Below are positions 17,003 through 25,768 of a stretch of DNA of 64,000 nucleotides, in pieces. The position numbers and the translations under genes are program-made. Source of the stretch: Halopseudomonas maritima (GTDB lineage Bacteria; Pseudomonadota; Gammaproteobacteria; Pseudomonadales; Pseudomonadaceae); the NCBI RefSeq assembly GCF_021545785.1, contig NZ_CP079801.1:3716001-3780000 (forward strand), written 5' to 3'. Position 1 is the stretch's first letter. Each line of letters opens with the position of its first letter. Below the pieces are notes generated by a model that worked only from the letters and a program-made list of their open reading frames with translations, had not been told where the DNA came from and made no database searches.

Positions 17003-18970
17003 TCAGCTGCCGATAACGCCACCGTCTTCTCGGGTGATTAGTACCGTTGTCGAGCGCGGGCGTGTCTTGCCGTCGCTGGCCGGGTAACTGATGCCCGGAT
17101 GCTGGACGTTAACCCACATCGCCCGTGCGTCCGGTGTCCAGGTTATACCGGTGATCTCGGCGCCGCGTGGGCCGACCAGAAAACGACGTACTTCACGGCT
17201 GACCGGGTCGGCGCACAGCATCTGATTGCAGCCAATGTCGGCGGTGTAGGGCGCCTCTTCGTCGGCGTCGGTCAAAATCCACAGTCGCCCGTCCGGGTCG
17301 AAGGCCATGCCATCGGGTGATGAGAACAGGTCGCCGTTGATAGTGCCAAGACGATGGGGCGGAATGCTGCCATCAACCTTCTGTCGTTCACCGGCCAGGG
17401 CAAACAAATCCCACTCAAATTCAGTGGCCCACGGGTCGGCGCCGTCCTCGCGCCAGCGCAGAATCTGACCGTGCACGTTTTCCTCGCGCGGGTTGGCAGC
17501 ATCGACCGGGTCTGCCTTACCGCGCTCGGTGTTGTTGGTCAGGCTGACGTACATCTCGCGGGTGGTCGGGTGCGATGCCACCCACTCGGGGCGATCCATC
17601 GGCGTCGCGCCAACAGCATCAGCCGCGCCGCGGGCATTGAGCAACACGGCGTATTGATCAGCAAAGCCGTTATCTGGCGTCAGGCCAGGCTCACCCCAGC
17701 GCAGGGGTAGCCAGCGGCCCCGGCCGTCGGTGTCAAACTGGGCGGCATAGAGTGTGCCTGCATCCAGCAGGTCGCGGTTGTGGCTGTTGTTGCCGGCTTG
17801 GTAGGGCTGCTGCGGAACGAACTTGTATACGTACTCACCGCGCGCATCATCGCCGGAATACACCGCCATGTGACCGTTGTCGTCGATCACGCAGGTGGCG
17901 CACTCGCGGCCAAGGCGGCCCATGGCCGTGCGCTTGCGCGGTTTATGCGTCGGGTCAAAGGGATTTACTTCGACGACCCAGCCAAAGCGATTGGGTTCGT
18001 TGACGTGCCCCTGATACAGGCGGTTGGCGTCGGGCGTTGCGTTGAAGCGCGGCTCCACAGCCTCCCAGGCGTAGTATCGGCTGCTGCCGCCAAGGCCGAT
18101 ACCGTAGCGTTTGTGGGTGGGGCGAGCGTGGTAATCGGCGGCGTCGCGGTTGACGAAGTAATTGTGGAAGTTCTCTTCGCAGGCCAGATAGGTTTGCCAG
18201 GGTGTCGCGCCCATCGAACAGTTGTTGAGGGTGCCTAGAATCTCCAATCCGTTCGGGTCGCTTTCTGTGCGCATGGCCGGGTGGCCGGCGAGCGGGCCGC
18301 TGACCGCCATTGGGGTTGCCGCAGTGATGCGGCGGTTGAACGGTGAGTCAGTGACCCGCTGCCATTGGCCGCTGGCAGCGCGGCGGATTTCGATGATGCT
18401 CAACCCGTGTGCAGCTATTTCCTTGTACACCTGTTCTGGTGGGCGGCTACGGCTGTTGTCGGGCCCGGCAGTAAACTGCATGCCGTCAGGGTGCAGCGTC
18501 GGGTTCACGTATTCGTGATTGACCACCAACAGGCCGCGGTCATTGGGCTGCTCGGCAAACGGGAAATAATGCATGCCGTCGTTGTTGTCGCCAGCCTGCA
18601 TCAGCTGATCTTCCCAGCTGTTGCTGGCATCGGCGCGCCAGCTTGGCGCACCCGGTAGAACGGCATCACCCCAACTGAAAAAGGGCGTTGCCCGGTAACC
18701 GGCAGGCACGACTACAGAGTCGAATGTGCTGGAGGTTTGTGCTGCAACTGATTGAAAGCCAATAAGCTTATTTTTGAGTGAGGCTTTTTCTGCGCTGCAG
18801 GCGCTGAGCAGCGACGGCAGCAGGGTGGCCAGCGACGCTGCACCCAGCCCCTTGAGAAGCGTACGCCGGCTGAGTGCGATATTGCCCAGCTGCGGGTTGC
18901 CGGTCGGATTGATGGAGCGGTCGTCGACGACTTCCAGCTGACGGTGAAATTCCGGGTTTTGCCAACTCAT
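17003..18970 (-). CDS. PhoX-family phosphatase (DUF839), Tat-exported
   Basis: 655 residues. A Tat motif SRRTLLKG at 34-41 is followed by a hydrophobic stretch and C58 in LSAC, so it may be exported folded and perhaps lipidated. The rest is the DUF839/PhoX beta-propeller, with typical segments such as NHEYVNP and GLGGSSRYYAWE. PhoX enzymes are calcium-iron phosphomonoesterases made under phosphate limitation; the exact activity here is inferred. It begins 7 bp after tonB and closes the phosphate-acquisition gene set. Confidence 0.88.
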   Translation of the reverse strand: MSWQNPEFHRQLEVVDDRSINPTGNPQLGNIALSRRTLLKGLGAASLATLLPSLLSACSAEKASLKNKLIGFQSVAAQTSSTFDSVVVPAGYRATPFFSWGDAVLPGAPSWRADASNSWEDQLMQAGDNNDGMHYFPFAEQPNDRGLLVVNHEYVNPTLHPDGMQFTAGPDNSRSRPPEQVYKEIAAHGLSIIEIRRAASGQWQRVTDSPFNRRITAATPMAVSGPLAGHPAMRTESDPNGLEILGTLNNCSMGATPWQTYLACEENFHNYFVNRDAADYHARPTHKRYGIGLGGSSRYYAWEAVEPRFNATPDANRLYQGHVNEPNRFGWVVEVNPFDPTHKPRKRTAMGRLGRECATCVIDDNGHMAVYSGDDARGEYVYKFVPQQPYQAGNNSHNRDLLDAGTLYAAQFDTDGRGRWLPLRWGEPGLTPDNGFADQYAVLLNARGAADAVGATPMDRPEWVASHPTTREMYVSLTNNTERGKADPVDAANPREENVHGQILRWREDGADPWATEFEWDLFALAGERQKVDGSIPPHRLGTINGDLFSSPDGMAFDPDGRLWILTDADEEAPYTADIGCNQMLCADPVSREVRRFLVGPRGAEITGITWTPDARAMWVNVQHPGISYPASDGKTRPRSTTVLITREDGGVIGS

Positions 18971-18977
18971 GTGTGAC

Positions 18978-19781
18978 TCACTGTGACAGGCGGTAGCGGA
19001 AGGTATTACGCACTCCGGCTACGGTAACCGGCTGGCCATCGACCAGGCGGGGTTGATAAATAAAGTCCTTGGCTGCCGCCAGCGAGGGACGAGCAAACAG
19101 CGGGTTATCGCAGGCGCCGGCTACCAATCGTGGATTGTCGACGTGGCCGCTGGCGGTGACGTCGTACTCGACCGTGCAATCGCCCTCAAGCTTCTGCGCC
19201 AGGGCGCGTCTGGGGTAGTCAGGCTCGGGCTTGCTGATCGGGCGATACTGCCTCTCAGCTGCGGCGCGAGCGGCTTCTGCGGCGGCGTGTGCCTGGGCTT
19301 GCTCTCTCGCCAGTGCATCGCGGCGCTGTTGTTCGGCAGCCGCCGCTTCAGCCAGTCGCTGCTGCTCGGCCAACTTTCGCGCTTGCTCCTGGGCTTGGCG
19401 CTGTTGCTGCAGCTCGCGTTGGCGTTGCTGCTCCTCAGCGACCCGTCGGCGGGCAATGGCGGCCTCGTCTACCACCGGTTTGGGTGGCGGCGCTTCTACC
19501 ACCGGTGGCGGCGGAGCGGGCTCAGGCGGTGGCGGTGTGGCAGGCGGCTCGGCTATCGGCTCAGGCTGCGGGGTGGGCAGAGTAATGAGCTGGGTACGCA
19601 GGCTGGGCGTTTCCGCTGGGGGCAGCGCGCTGACCGGCGCCCAACCCTGCCACAGCAGGACGGCAACTCCCGCATGCAGCAACGCCGTGGCGAGCAGCGA
19701 GAGGGTAACCGCGCCGCGCTCTTCGGCGGGCTCGCTGCAGCGGTATTCCGAATCGGTCAGGATAGGCTTTACTGGGGTCAT
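18978..19781 (-). CDS. TonB-family energy transducer with TolA-like stalk
   Basis: 267 residues: a cytoplasmic N-terminus, one membrane helix (about 25-45), a Pro-rich stretch (about 70-100), a long Ala/Gln/Glu/Arg-rich coiled-coil (about 105-180) like that of TolA, and a TonB C-terminal domain (about 183-267, with YPRRALAQKLEG and the closing TFRYRLSQ). The stalk is unusual for TonB and fits the TolQ/TolR-like partners encoded just upstream. It overlaps the upstream gene by 4 bp. Probably dedicated to the receptor of this cluster. Confidence 0.85.
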   Translation of the reverse strand: MTPVKPILTDSEYRCSEPAEERGAVTLSLLATALLHAGVAVLLWQGWAPVSALPPAETPSLRTQLITLPTPQPEPIAEPPATPPPPEPAPPPPVVEAPPPKPVVDEAAIARRRVAEEQQRQRELQQQRQAQEQARKLAEQQRLAEAAAAEQQRRDALAREQAQAHAAAEAARAAAERQYRPISKPEPDYPRRALAQKLEGDCTVEYDVTASGHVDNPRLVAGACDNPLFARPSLAAAKDFIYQPRLVDGQPVTVAGVRNTFRYRLSQ

Positions 19782-20224
19782 GGCGCTTCCGTGATCAGGC
19801 CAAGTTGGCTGATGCCGGCCTGTTGCAGTGCAGCCATCGCGGCGACGACCAAACCGTAGCCGGCGGCCGCGTCGGCACGGATGAAAACCTGGGTGTCAGG
19901 TTGCGTGCTGGTGACAGCGGCAAGCTCACGGGTCAGGTCGTCCAGCGTGGCGGTGCTGTGCTGATAGCTGTCGGTCTCAACGTTTTCGCCAAGATTCCAG
20001 TGGTAGCCGCCGCTCGCTTCAACCGACACCGTCACGATGGATGCAGGGTTGTCTGGCTCAAGCGCTTCGGCGGCCACTTTGGGCAGCTCAATCTGCACGC
20101 CCTGGGTCATCATCGGTGCGGTGACCATGAAGATCACCAGCAGTACCAGCATGACGTCGATATAGGGCACTACGTTCATTTCAGCCTTTGGCTTGCGTTT
20201 GGTTCTGGTCGCTCGCATGTCCAT
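19778..20224 (-). CDS. TolR/ExbD-family biopolymer transport protein
   Basis: 148 residues: a basic N-terminus (TRTKRKPKAEMNVVPYIDVM), one membrane helix with the conserved Asp of YIDVMLVLLVIFMVTAP, and a periplasmic domain. The helix is closer to TolR than to ExbD as I recall them. With the TolQ-like protein it would form the proton-driven stator for the adjacent TonB. It starts 6 bp after the TolQ-like gene. Confidence 0.88.
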   Translation of the reverse strand: MDMRATRTKRKPKAEMNVVPYIDVMLVLLVIFMVTAPMMTQGVQIELPKVAAEALEPDNPASIVTVSVEASGGYHWNLGENVETDSYQHSTATLDDLTRELAAVTSTQPDTQVFIRADAAAGYGLVVAAMAALQQAGISQLGLITEAP

Positions 20225-20230
20225 GGTGGC

Positions 20231-20908
20231 TTACCCCGCGTGTTGGCTGTGCAGGCGGCGATGCAGGATGGCGCTGAATTCGTCAGCGAAGTTGTAGTAG
20301 TGCCCAAGCAGGTTCTCGCTGCGGGTGCTGAAACGGTTGTAGGCGATAACCGCTGGAATCGCGGCGAACAGACCAATTGCCGTTGCGATCAGCGCCTCGG
20401 CGATACCGGGTGCGACAGTAGCCAGGGTCGCCTGCTGCACCTGCGACAGGCCGATAAAGGAATTCATGATGCCCCAGACGGTGCCAAACAGACCGATATA
20501 GGGGCTCACCGAGCCGACGGTAGCGAGGAAGGGCAGGTGGCGATCCAGCCGCTCCTCTTCTCGCGAGATGGCCACGCGCATGGCGCGCTGCACGCCTTGC
20601 ATCACGGCTTCGGGTTCACCGCTGCCGCGTTGGTTCAACTGGGTGTATTCCTTGAAGCCGGCGCGAAAGATCTGCTCTACGCCGGGGCCGCCGGCTTCGG
20701 TGCTGTACAGCTTGGTCAGCTCGGTGCCTGACCAGAACTGATTTTCAAACTGTTTGAGCGCGTTTTGTGCCTGGGTGAACAGTCGGCCGCGCTGGGCGAT
20801 CAGGAACCAGGTGGCGATAGAGGCGAGCAGCAGCGTCAGCATCACGCCCTTGACCAGCAGGCTGGCCTCGAGCACCAAACTCCAGATGCTGTGATCGGTG
20901 GTAGTCAT
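20231..20908 (-). CDS. TolQ/ExbB-family proton channel protein
   Basis: 225 residues with three membrane helices and the family core LATVGSVSPYIGLFGTVWGI and GIAEALIATAIGLFAAIPAV. The sequence follows TolQ of the Tol-Pal system very closely (ASLLVKGVML, FWSGTEL, FKEYTQLNQ), although no tolA, tolB or pal gene is adjacent. It is probably a TolQ paralogue recruited to a TonB system. Confidence 0.88.
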   Translation of the reverse strand: MTTTDHSIWSLVLEASLLVKGVMLTLLLASIATWFLIAQRGRLFTQAQNALKQFENQFWSGTELTKLYSTEAGGPGVEQIFRAGFKEYTQLNQRGSGEPEAVMQGVQRAMRVAISREEERLDRHLPFLATVGSVSPYIGLFGTVWGIMNSFIGLSQVQQATLATVAPGIAEALIATAIGLFAAIPAVIAYNRFSTRSENLLGHYYNFADEFSAILHRRLHSQHAG

Positions 20909-20964
20909 ATTTACCTCTCTGCCGGCCCGGGGGCCGGTCTTGTTATTACGGTTAAGTGGAAGGT

Positions 20965-22887
20965 TTAGGGCAGTTGCAGCAGCTCGGCAATGGGTTGCCA
21001 GGGCACCAGCTTGAAGTTCTGATTGCCCTCTGGCAGGCGCTTGCGGCCGTCCTGCACCACCAGCAGGCCGCCGGGCCAGGCGGCGCCAAAGTCGGCTGAG
21101 CTGACTTCAAGTCCATCTGTTTCGGACACCCCGTCGATACCCTGGCCCGCGTTCAGGCCGATGCGGAAGGCGCCGTGGGCGGCGTAGGGCGGCAGGGCAT
21201 CGAATACCACGTAGCTGTCATTGCCCTGGCTGGACACGATCAGGTAAGGCCGTTCCTGGTGCTGGTAGACGGCCATACCTTCAACGTCGTCGTGCAGCAA
21301 CTCGCTGACACGCGCAACCTCGGCCAGCTCGGTGGGCTGATCTTCTGCGCTGGATAGGGTCCAGATGCCGACGCCTTCTTCACCGATGAACAGCGTCTGG
21401 CGCGCATCGTCAGCTACGCAGCCTTCCGGCTGGGTGTCAGTCTTGAACTGGCGGACAGCCTTGGCAGTAATCTGCCCGCTGCTGCCATCGAGGCGGTATT
21501 GAATAAAGCGCCCGTCCTTGTCGTTGGGGATGGCGTAGACAACGCCCTGCGGGCTTTGCGCCATGCATAGTCCATAGATATCTGTCAGCTCGGTAGGCAG
21601 GTCGCCAAGGCCGGTGACCCGACCGCTGGCCGGATCAATGGCGAACAGCTCCAGGCTGTTGCGATCTCGGTTGGAGGCCACGGCCAGGTCTATTGTCTGA
21701 TCACCCAAGGTGAAGCCCTTACGCAGGTCGACGTTGTTGATGCGGCCAACCGGCAGATATTGCAGCTCATGCCCCTGCAGGTCGTACACGCCCAGACCGC
21801 CTCGCTTGTCGGTGCCCAACACCCGGGCCAGCTCCGGGATGCTTGGATGCGGCCAGATAGCAGGGTCGTCGGCGGCGTCGCCGCCATGGGGCACGGGCTG
21901 GGTTTGCGACAGGGCAAGAACCTCTGGCAGTGAGTCTGTGTTGGCAGGGCGGGTTACGCCCGTCAGCTCGGTAAGCAGCTGGACGCCGTTGTCGTCGGTT
22001 ATCAGCACCTGCAGTGTGTCGTCCACCGCACGTGCCGACAGCTGTTCGGGCTTGCTGCCCTCGGTCAGTTGCCAGCTGTCGTGTTGCCATTGCTGGTTCT
22101 GCCAGCGATAGCGGTGCAGGCTGTTGCTGCCGGTGTCGAGTGCAAGCAGGCCGTCGTCGGTGGCAGCCAGGCCTTCTGGACCTTCGGGGAGTGTGCCCCA
22201 GGGCTGTACCAGGTCTACGATGCTGCGGGTGCTGTCGGTTTCGGGGTGGGCGGCGTACTGCCAGATGCCGATGCCTTCTTCACTGATAAACAACGCCCCA
22301 AGTGCGGTATTTACGGCGCAGCCCTTGGCACCCACCGGCAAGTGCAGATTGCGCACCAGGCGTGAGGTAGCCCCTTGTTCGCCGATTAGCCACTGCTGCC
22401 CAAGACCTTCCTCGCCAATCAGGAACAGGTAGTCATGATTACTCTGGTCCTGGTAGAAGCACAGATCCTCCAGCGGGTAGCCGGTGCTGGGCAGGTATTC
22501 TGGCGCTGCTGCCACGCCAGCGGCATTCCAGCGCAGCACTACCGGTTGATCCCGTTGCAGGTCATGGCTGGCTGCAATCAGGCCTGCGGCGTCCTGATGC
22601 ACGGCGAGGGCGTCGTAGTAGCCAGGCAGCGCGGTGGCGGCGGGCTTGTCGTCACTGTCGAGCAGTTGAATGCCCTCACTGCTGATAACCAGGCTGCCTG
22701 CCTGCTCGCCAGCGATCAAACGCTGGGCGCTGATACCGTTGGCGCTGCGGACTTGCAGAGTCAGTTCGCCGGGCGTGGCAGAGGTGGCCGGCAGGGTCTC
22801 GGGCCGCGTGTCTGCACCTTGCTCGGTGCAGGCGACCAGCAGCGTTGCGCTGCCGACCACTGCGATGATGGATGTTACTGGATGCAT
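20965..22887 (-). CDS. Two-domain beta-propeller phytase lipoprotein
   Basis: 640 residues. The signal ends in the lipobox LVAC with C20, so it is likely membrane-anchored. It contains two beta-propeller phytase units: an N-terminal one (about 35-325, with GYPLEDLCFY and FISEEGIGIW) and a fuller C-terminal one (about 330-635, with DDPAIWPH, EGCVADD and FIGEEGVGIW). The enzyme class is a calcium-dependent hydrolase of phytate. It sits 55 bp after the TonB-dependent receptor gene, an arrangement known for such phytases in marine and soil Proteobacteria. Confidence 0.9.
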   Translation of the reverse strand: MHPVTSIIAVVGSATLLVACTEQGADTRPETLPATSATPGELTLQVRSANGISAQRLIAGEQAGSLVISSEGIQLLDSDDKPAATALPGYYDALAVHQDAAGLIAASHDLQRDQPVVLRWNAAGVAAAPEYLPSTGYPLEDLCFYQDQSNHDYLFLIGEEGLGQQWLIGEQGATSRLVRNLHLPVGAKGCAVNTALGALFISEEGIGIWQYAAHPETDSTRSIVDLVQPWGTLPEGPEGLAATDDGLLALDTGSNSLHRYRWQNQQWQHDSWQLTEGSKPEQLSARAVDDTLQVLITDDNGVQLLTELTGVTRPANTDSLPEVLALSQTQPVPHGGDAADDPAIWPHPSIPELARVLGTDKRGGLGVYDLQGHELQYLPVGRINNVDLRKGFTLGDQTIDLAVASNRDRNSLELFAIDPASGRVTGLGDLPTELTDIYGLCMAQSPQGVVYAIPNDKDGRFIQYRLDGSSGQITAKAVRQFKTDTQPEGCVADDARQTLFIGEEGVGIWTLSSAEDQPTELAEVARVSELLHDDVEGMAVYQHQERPYLIVSSQGNDSYVVFDALPPYAAHGAFRIGLNAGQGIDGVSETDGLEVSSADFGAAWPGGLLVVQDGRKRLPEGNQNFKLVPWQPIAELLQLP

Positions 22888-22942
22888 GTTGATTCTCGCT
22901 GAAAGGGCTGGTGGCGGCGGGCGTAAGGCCCGCCGCAGTTGC

Positions 22943-25453
22943 TCAGAAGTGGGTGAGGGTCAGGCCAACCTTGTAGGTCGGGCCGTACTCCTCGTACTGC
23001 GCGTTGTAGTCACGCTCACCGGTGTAGACGTAGTAGCCTTCATCGGTGATGTTCTGAGCGGCCATGAACACCTGCAGGTTGTCGGTCAGGAAGTAACTGG
23101 CTGACAGGTCGATGAACAGTTGATCGTCCACGCGGTAGTCGTAGCGCTTGTCGAGCACGTCGCCTACTTCGTCCAGGTAGTCGGATTTGTAGTTGGCCGA
23201 CACTCGCAGGCTCAGTCGGTCGTTTTCCCAGCCCAGGGTGAGGTTGCCGGTCAGGTCGGACTGGCCGGGCAGGTCGATACTGCGGCTCTGCATGGCACCG
23301 GTGTCGGCGTTGTACTGCTCGATGTCCGCATCGGACCGGCTAATGGTGGTGTTGGCGTTTACCAGCAGGCCATTCCAGGGCGCCGGCAGCCAGCTGAACT
23401 TCTGGGCGTAGGCCAGCTCCAGGCCGTAGACAGTAGCGCTGTCACCGTTGACGTAGCTCATGGCCTCGTCAAAGGCAGCGTACTCACCGGTGCCTGCCAG
23501 GTCGGCGGCGTAGGCGAAGTTCTCGATGTCCTTGTAGAAGACGAACGCCGATACCGCGCCAGCCCGGCCCATGTAATGTTCGATACCCAGGTCGAGGTTG
23601 CTGGACTCAAGTGGCTTGAGGTTCGGGTTGCCGAACTCGGCCTCGTCGCCATCCAGCACAAAGCCGGGGAACAGTTGGCCGAAGGTTGGCCGCACCACGC
23701 TATTGGTCCAGCTGGCGCGCAGCTGGCTGTTGGCACCCAGCTGATAGATGGCGTGCAGGCCGGGCAGCCAGTGGTGGTAATCGTTGCGTGTATTAACGTC
23801 TTCAAACACGCCTTGATTGAGGCCCGTGCCCTTGGCCTTGAGCTTGGTGCCTTCATAGCGCAGGCCGGCGATCAGGCGCAGATCGTCGATATCCACGGTG
23901 TTCATCAGGTAGGCGGCGTTGATGTTCTCCTGAATCTCGAAGTCATTGATGCGCGACTGTTCCTCATCGTAAAAGTCGGCCGGATTCAGGCCTGCAATCA
24001 GCCGTTCCAGCGCGCTGGCGGAAATCGCCGGTCCGAGGTTGGTGTGTCCGTCGACAAATTGGTCAAGGCTCAGCTCGGCGTCGCTGAAGCCGTAGGTATC
24101 CAGGTCTTCATAGACCCAGACCTCCAGGTCGTTGTCCTTGGTGCGGGTGCTGAACTTGGCGCCAAACTGCAATTGCGAGGGCAGGTCGGCCATGAACCAG
24201 TCTCGGGTGAGGTCAACCCGGATGTTTTGCTCGGTGTCGGTGGTCAGCCCCTGTTCACGTTCGATTTCTTTCAGGCTGAAGTTGGCCGGGTCGTAGAAGG
24301 CGTCGTCAATGCGCAGGTCTGGCTGTTTGCTGTCATCAAAGCCGGCATTGATGAAGTCGTCGTTGCCCTCGAACGCGGCGCCAGGGGTGTGCAGCGGGCT
24401 GTCTTCCTCTGCCTCGCTGTAGCCGTACTGGGCGGCGACGGTCCAGTCGCCCAGACGGCGTTCGCCGCCAAGCACCAGGCTCTTGATCTCCTGGGTTTCT
24501 TCTCGGTCTTTCAACTCGCGTACGGCTTCGGCATCGCCACGTTCGCCCGGCAGCTGCGGGTCGGCAAATTCGACCACGTTGGCCTGGCGGGTTTCGCTGT
24601 CCTTGAAGCGGCTGTAGAGCGTTCGCAGGTACAGCTCGGTGTCTTCGTCAGGGCGATAATCCAGGTTGAATCCGGCGCCGGCGCGCTCGCGGCTGATGTC
24701 GTAACGGCGCTCCTCCAGTTCTTCCAGGCGGGCACCGGCCGGGTCGTCAAAGTCCCAGGCGCCACCGGTTTCGACGTTGTCGGATCCGAAACTGCGGTCC
24801 TCCCAGCTGAGTGCGGCGGCAACAGCCAGGTTGTCTACTCCGTCACCGACACTGAAACGGTTACTGGCCGCGCCAGATACCTTGGGGCTGGTGTCGCCGG
24901 TGTTTTCGTCGTAACTGGCCTCGGTCGACAGGCTGTAGAACAGACCCTCGTGGTCAAAACCTGACAGGCTTTCTACTTCGATGGTGCCACCCAGCGAGTT
25001 GGCGTCCATATCGGGCGTCAGTGTCTTGACCACCGCAAGTGATTGAATCAGCTCGCTGGGCAGCACATCCATCGCCACTGCACGGCGGTCGCTTTCGGGT
25101 GCCGGCACCAGAGTGCCGTTGATGGTCACGCTGTTGAGGTCGGCGCCCAAGCCGCGCACCCGCACAAATCGGCCTTCACCCTGATCGCGCTCGACTGAGA
25201 TGCCCGGTACGCGTTGCAGCGCCTCGGCGGCGTTCTCGTCTGGCAACTGACCGATGGCATCGGCGTGCACGACGCTTTCGGTGTTATTGGAAAAACGCTG
25301 CTGTTCCAGCGCCTGCTCCATCTGGGCAGCCTGGCCGATGATAGTGATGACCTCTGGCGCAGTCTCGGCGTTGGCCTGTCCTGCGCCAGCGATGGCGAGG
25401 GTCAGCGCGCTGATGGCAAAGCGGGTGTGACGACGGGGGTGACGGACAGACAT
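22943..25453 (-). CDS. TonB-dependent outer-membrane receptor
   Basis: 836 residues: signal peptide ending in GQANAE, a TonB-box-like EVITIIG at 34-40, a plug domain (GQLPDENAAEALQRVPGISV, RGLGADLNSVTING) and a C-terminal barrel ending in LTLTHF with a terminal Phe. It belongs to the CirA-like/sucrose-type receptor group often seen in marine gammaproteobacteria. A longer frame adds 40 residues with no signal character; the chosen ATG has a strong AGGAGAGG ribosome site. First gene of the phytase cluster, so phytate or another organic phosphate is the likely ligand (inference). Confidence 0.93.
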   Translation of the reverse strand: MSVRHPRRHTRFAISALTLAIAGAGQANAETAPEVITIIGQAAQMEQALEQQRFSNNTESVVHADAIGQLPDENAAEALQRVPGISVERDQGEGRFVRVRGLGADLNSVTINGTLVPAPESDRRAVAMDVLPSELIQSLAVVKTLTPDMDANSLGGTIEVESLSGFDHEGLFYSLSTEASYDENTGDTSPKVSGAASNRFSVGDGVDNLAVAAALSWEDRSFGSDNVETGGAWDFDDPAGARLEELEERRYDISRERAGAGFNLDYRPDEDTELYLRTLYSRFKDSETRQANVVEFADPQLPGERGDAEAVRELKDREETQEIKSLVLGGERRLGDWTVAAQYGYSEAEEDSPLHTPGAAFEGNDDFINAGFDDSKQPDLRIDDAFYDPANFSLKEIEREQGLTTDTEQNIRVDLTRDWFMADLPSQLQFGAKFSTRTKDNDLEVWVYEDLDTYGFSDAELSLDQFVDGHTNLGPAISASALERLIAGLNPADFYDEEQSRINDFEIQENINAAYLMNTVDIDDLRLIAGLRYEGTKLKAKGTGLNQGVFEDVNTRNDYHHWLPGLHAIYQLGANSQLRASWTNSVVRPTFGQLFPGFVLDGDEAEFGNPNLKPLESSNLDLGIEHYMGRAGAVSAFVFYKDIENFAYAADLAGTGEYAAFDEAMSYVNGDSATVYGLELAYAQKFSWLPAPWNGLLVNANTTISRSDADIEQYNADTGAMQSRSIDLPGQSDLTGNLTLGWENDRLSLRVSANYKSDYLDEVGDVLDKRYDYRVDDQLFIDLSASYFLTDNLQVFMAAQNITDEGYYVYTGERDYNAQYEEYGPTYKVGLTLTHF

Positions 25454-25768
25454 GGCTTCCTCTCCTGGCAATGGGTTCTCGTGTCCCGATGTGGAGGGCA
25501 ACTTAGGCAGTGCAGATGGCGTTTCTGTGACAGTGATCGGGCCAACCCCCGCAATTGGCGGCGTTGGCGGCATGTTGGCTGCAAAGTTGAGCTGATTTGA
25601 CCTGCGCTGCGCCCTGCAAACCGCTCTGCTACGGGCGATACAGCGAAACGGGCTGAGTTATTGGGCCTGCGGGGAGTAGTGATCTGAGCCAATTTGACCC
25701 CGCGCACTGCAACACAAGTGTCATCTTGTTTTGGTCAGCTGGCGCCACTGTGCTGATGCGAGGCGCGC
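25454..25768. other. Divergent intergenic region between receptor and GGDEF genes
   Basis: The 315-bp gap carries the promoters of two divergent units. Apart from the Pho-box-like repeat at 25517-25534, I see no clear gene, hairpin or repeat. Confidence 0.6.
25517..25534 (-). promoter_or_regulatory. Candidate Pho box upstream of the TonB receptor gene
   Basis: Read on the minus strand: CTGTCAC, four bases, ACGCCAT. The first half matches the CTGTCAT half-site at six of seven positions and the second at four of seven. It ends 63 bp before the receptor start, and a TAAGTT hexamer lies 10 bp downstream as a possible -10. The context (phytase, PhoX) supports PhoB control, but the second half is weak. 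Confidence 0.4.

Noticed and set aside
23120..24964. 614-codon plus-strand open frame opposite the TonB-dependent receptor
   Set aside because: Low-complexity Val/Gly/Ala-rich translation with no family match; the minus-strand receptor is clear.
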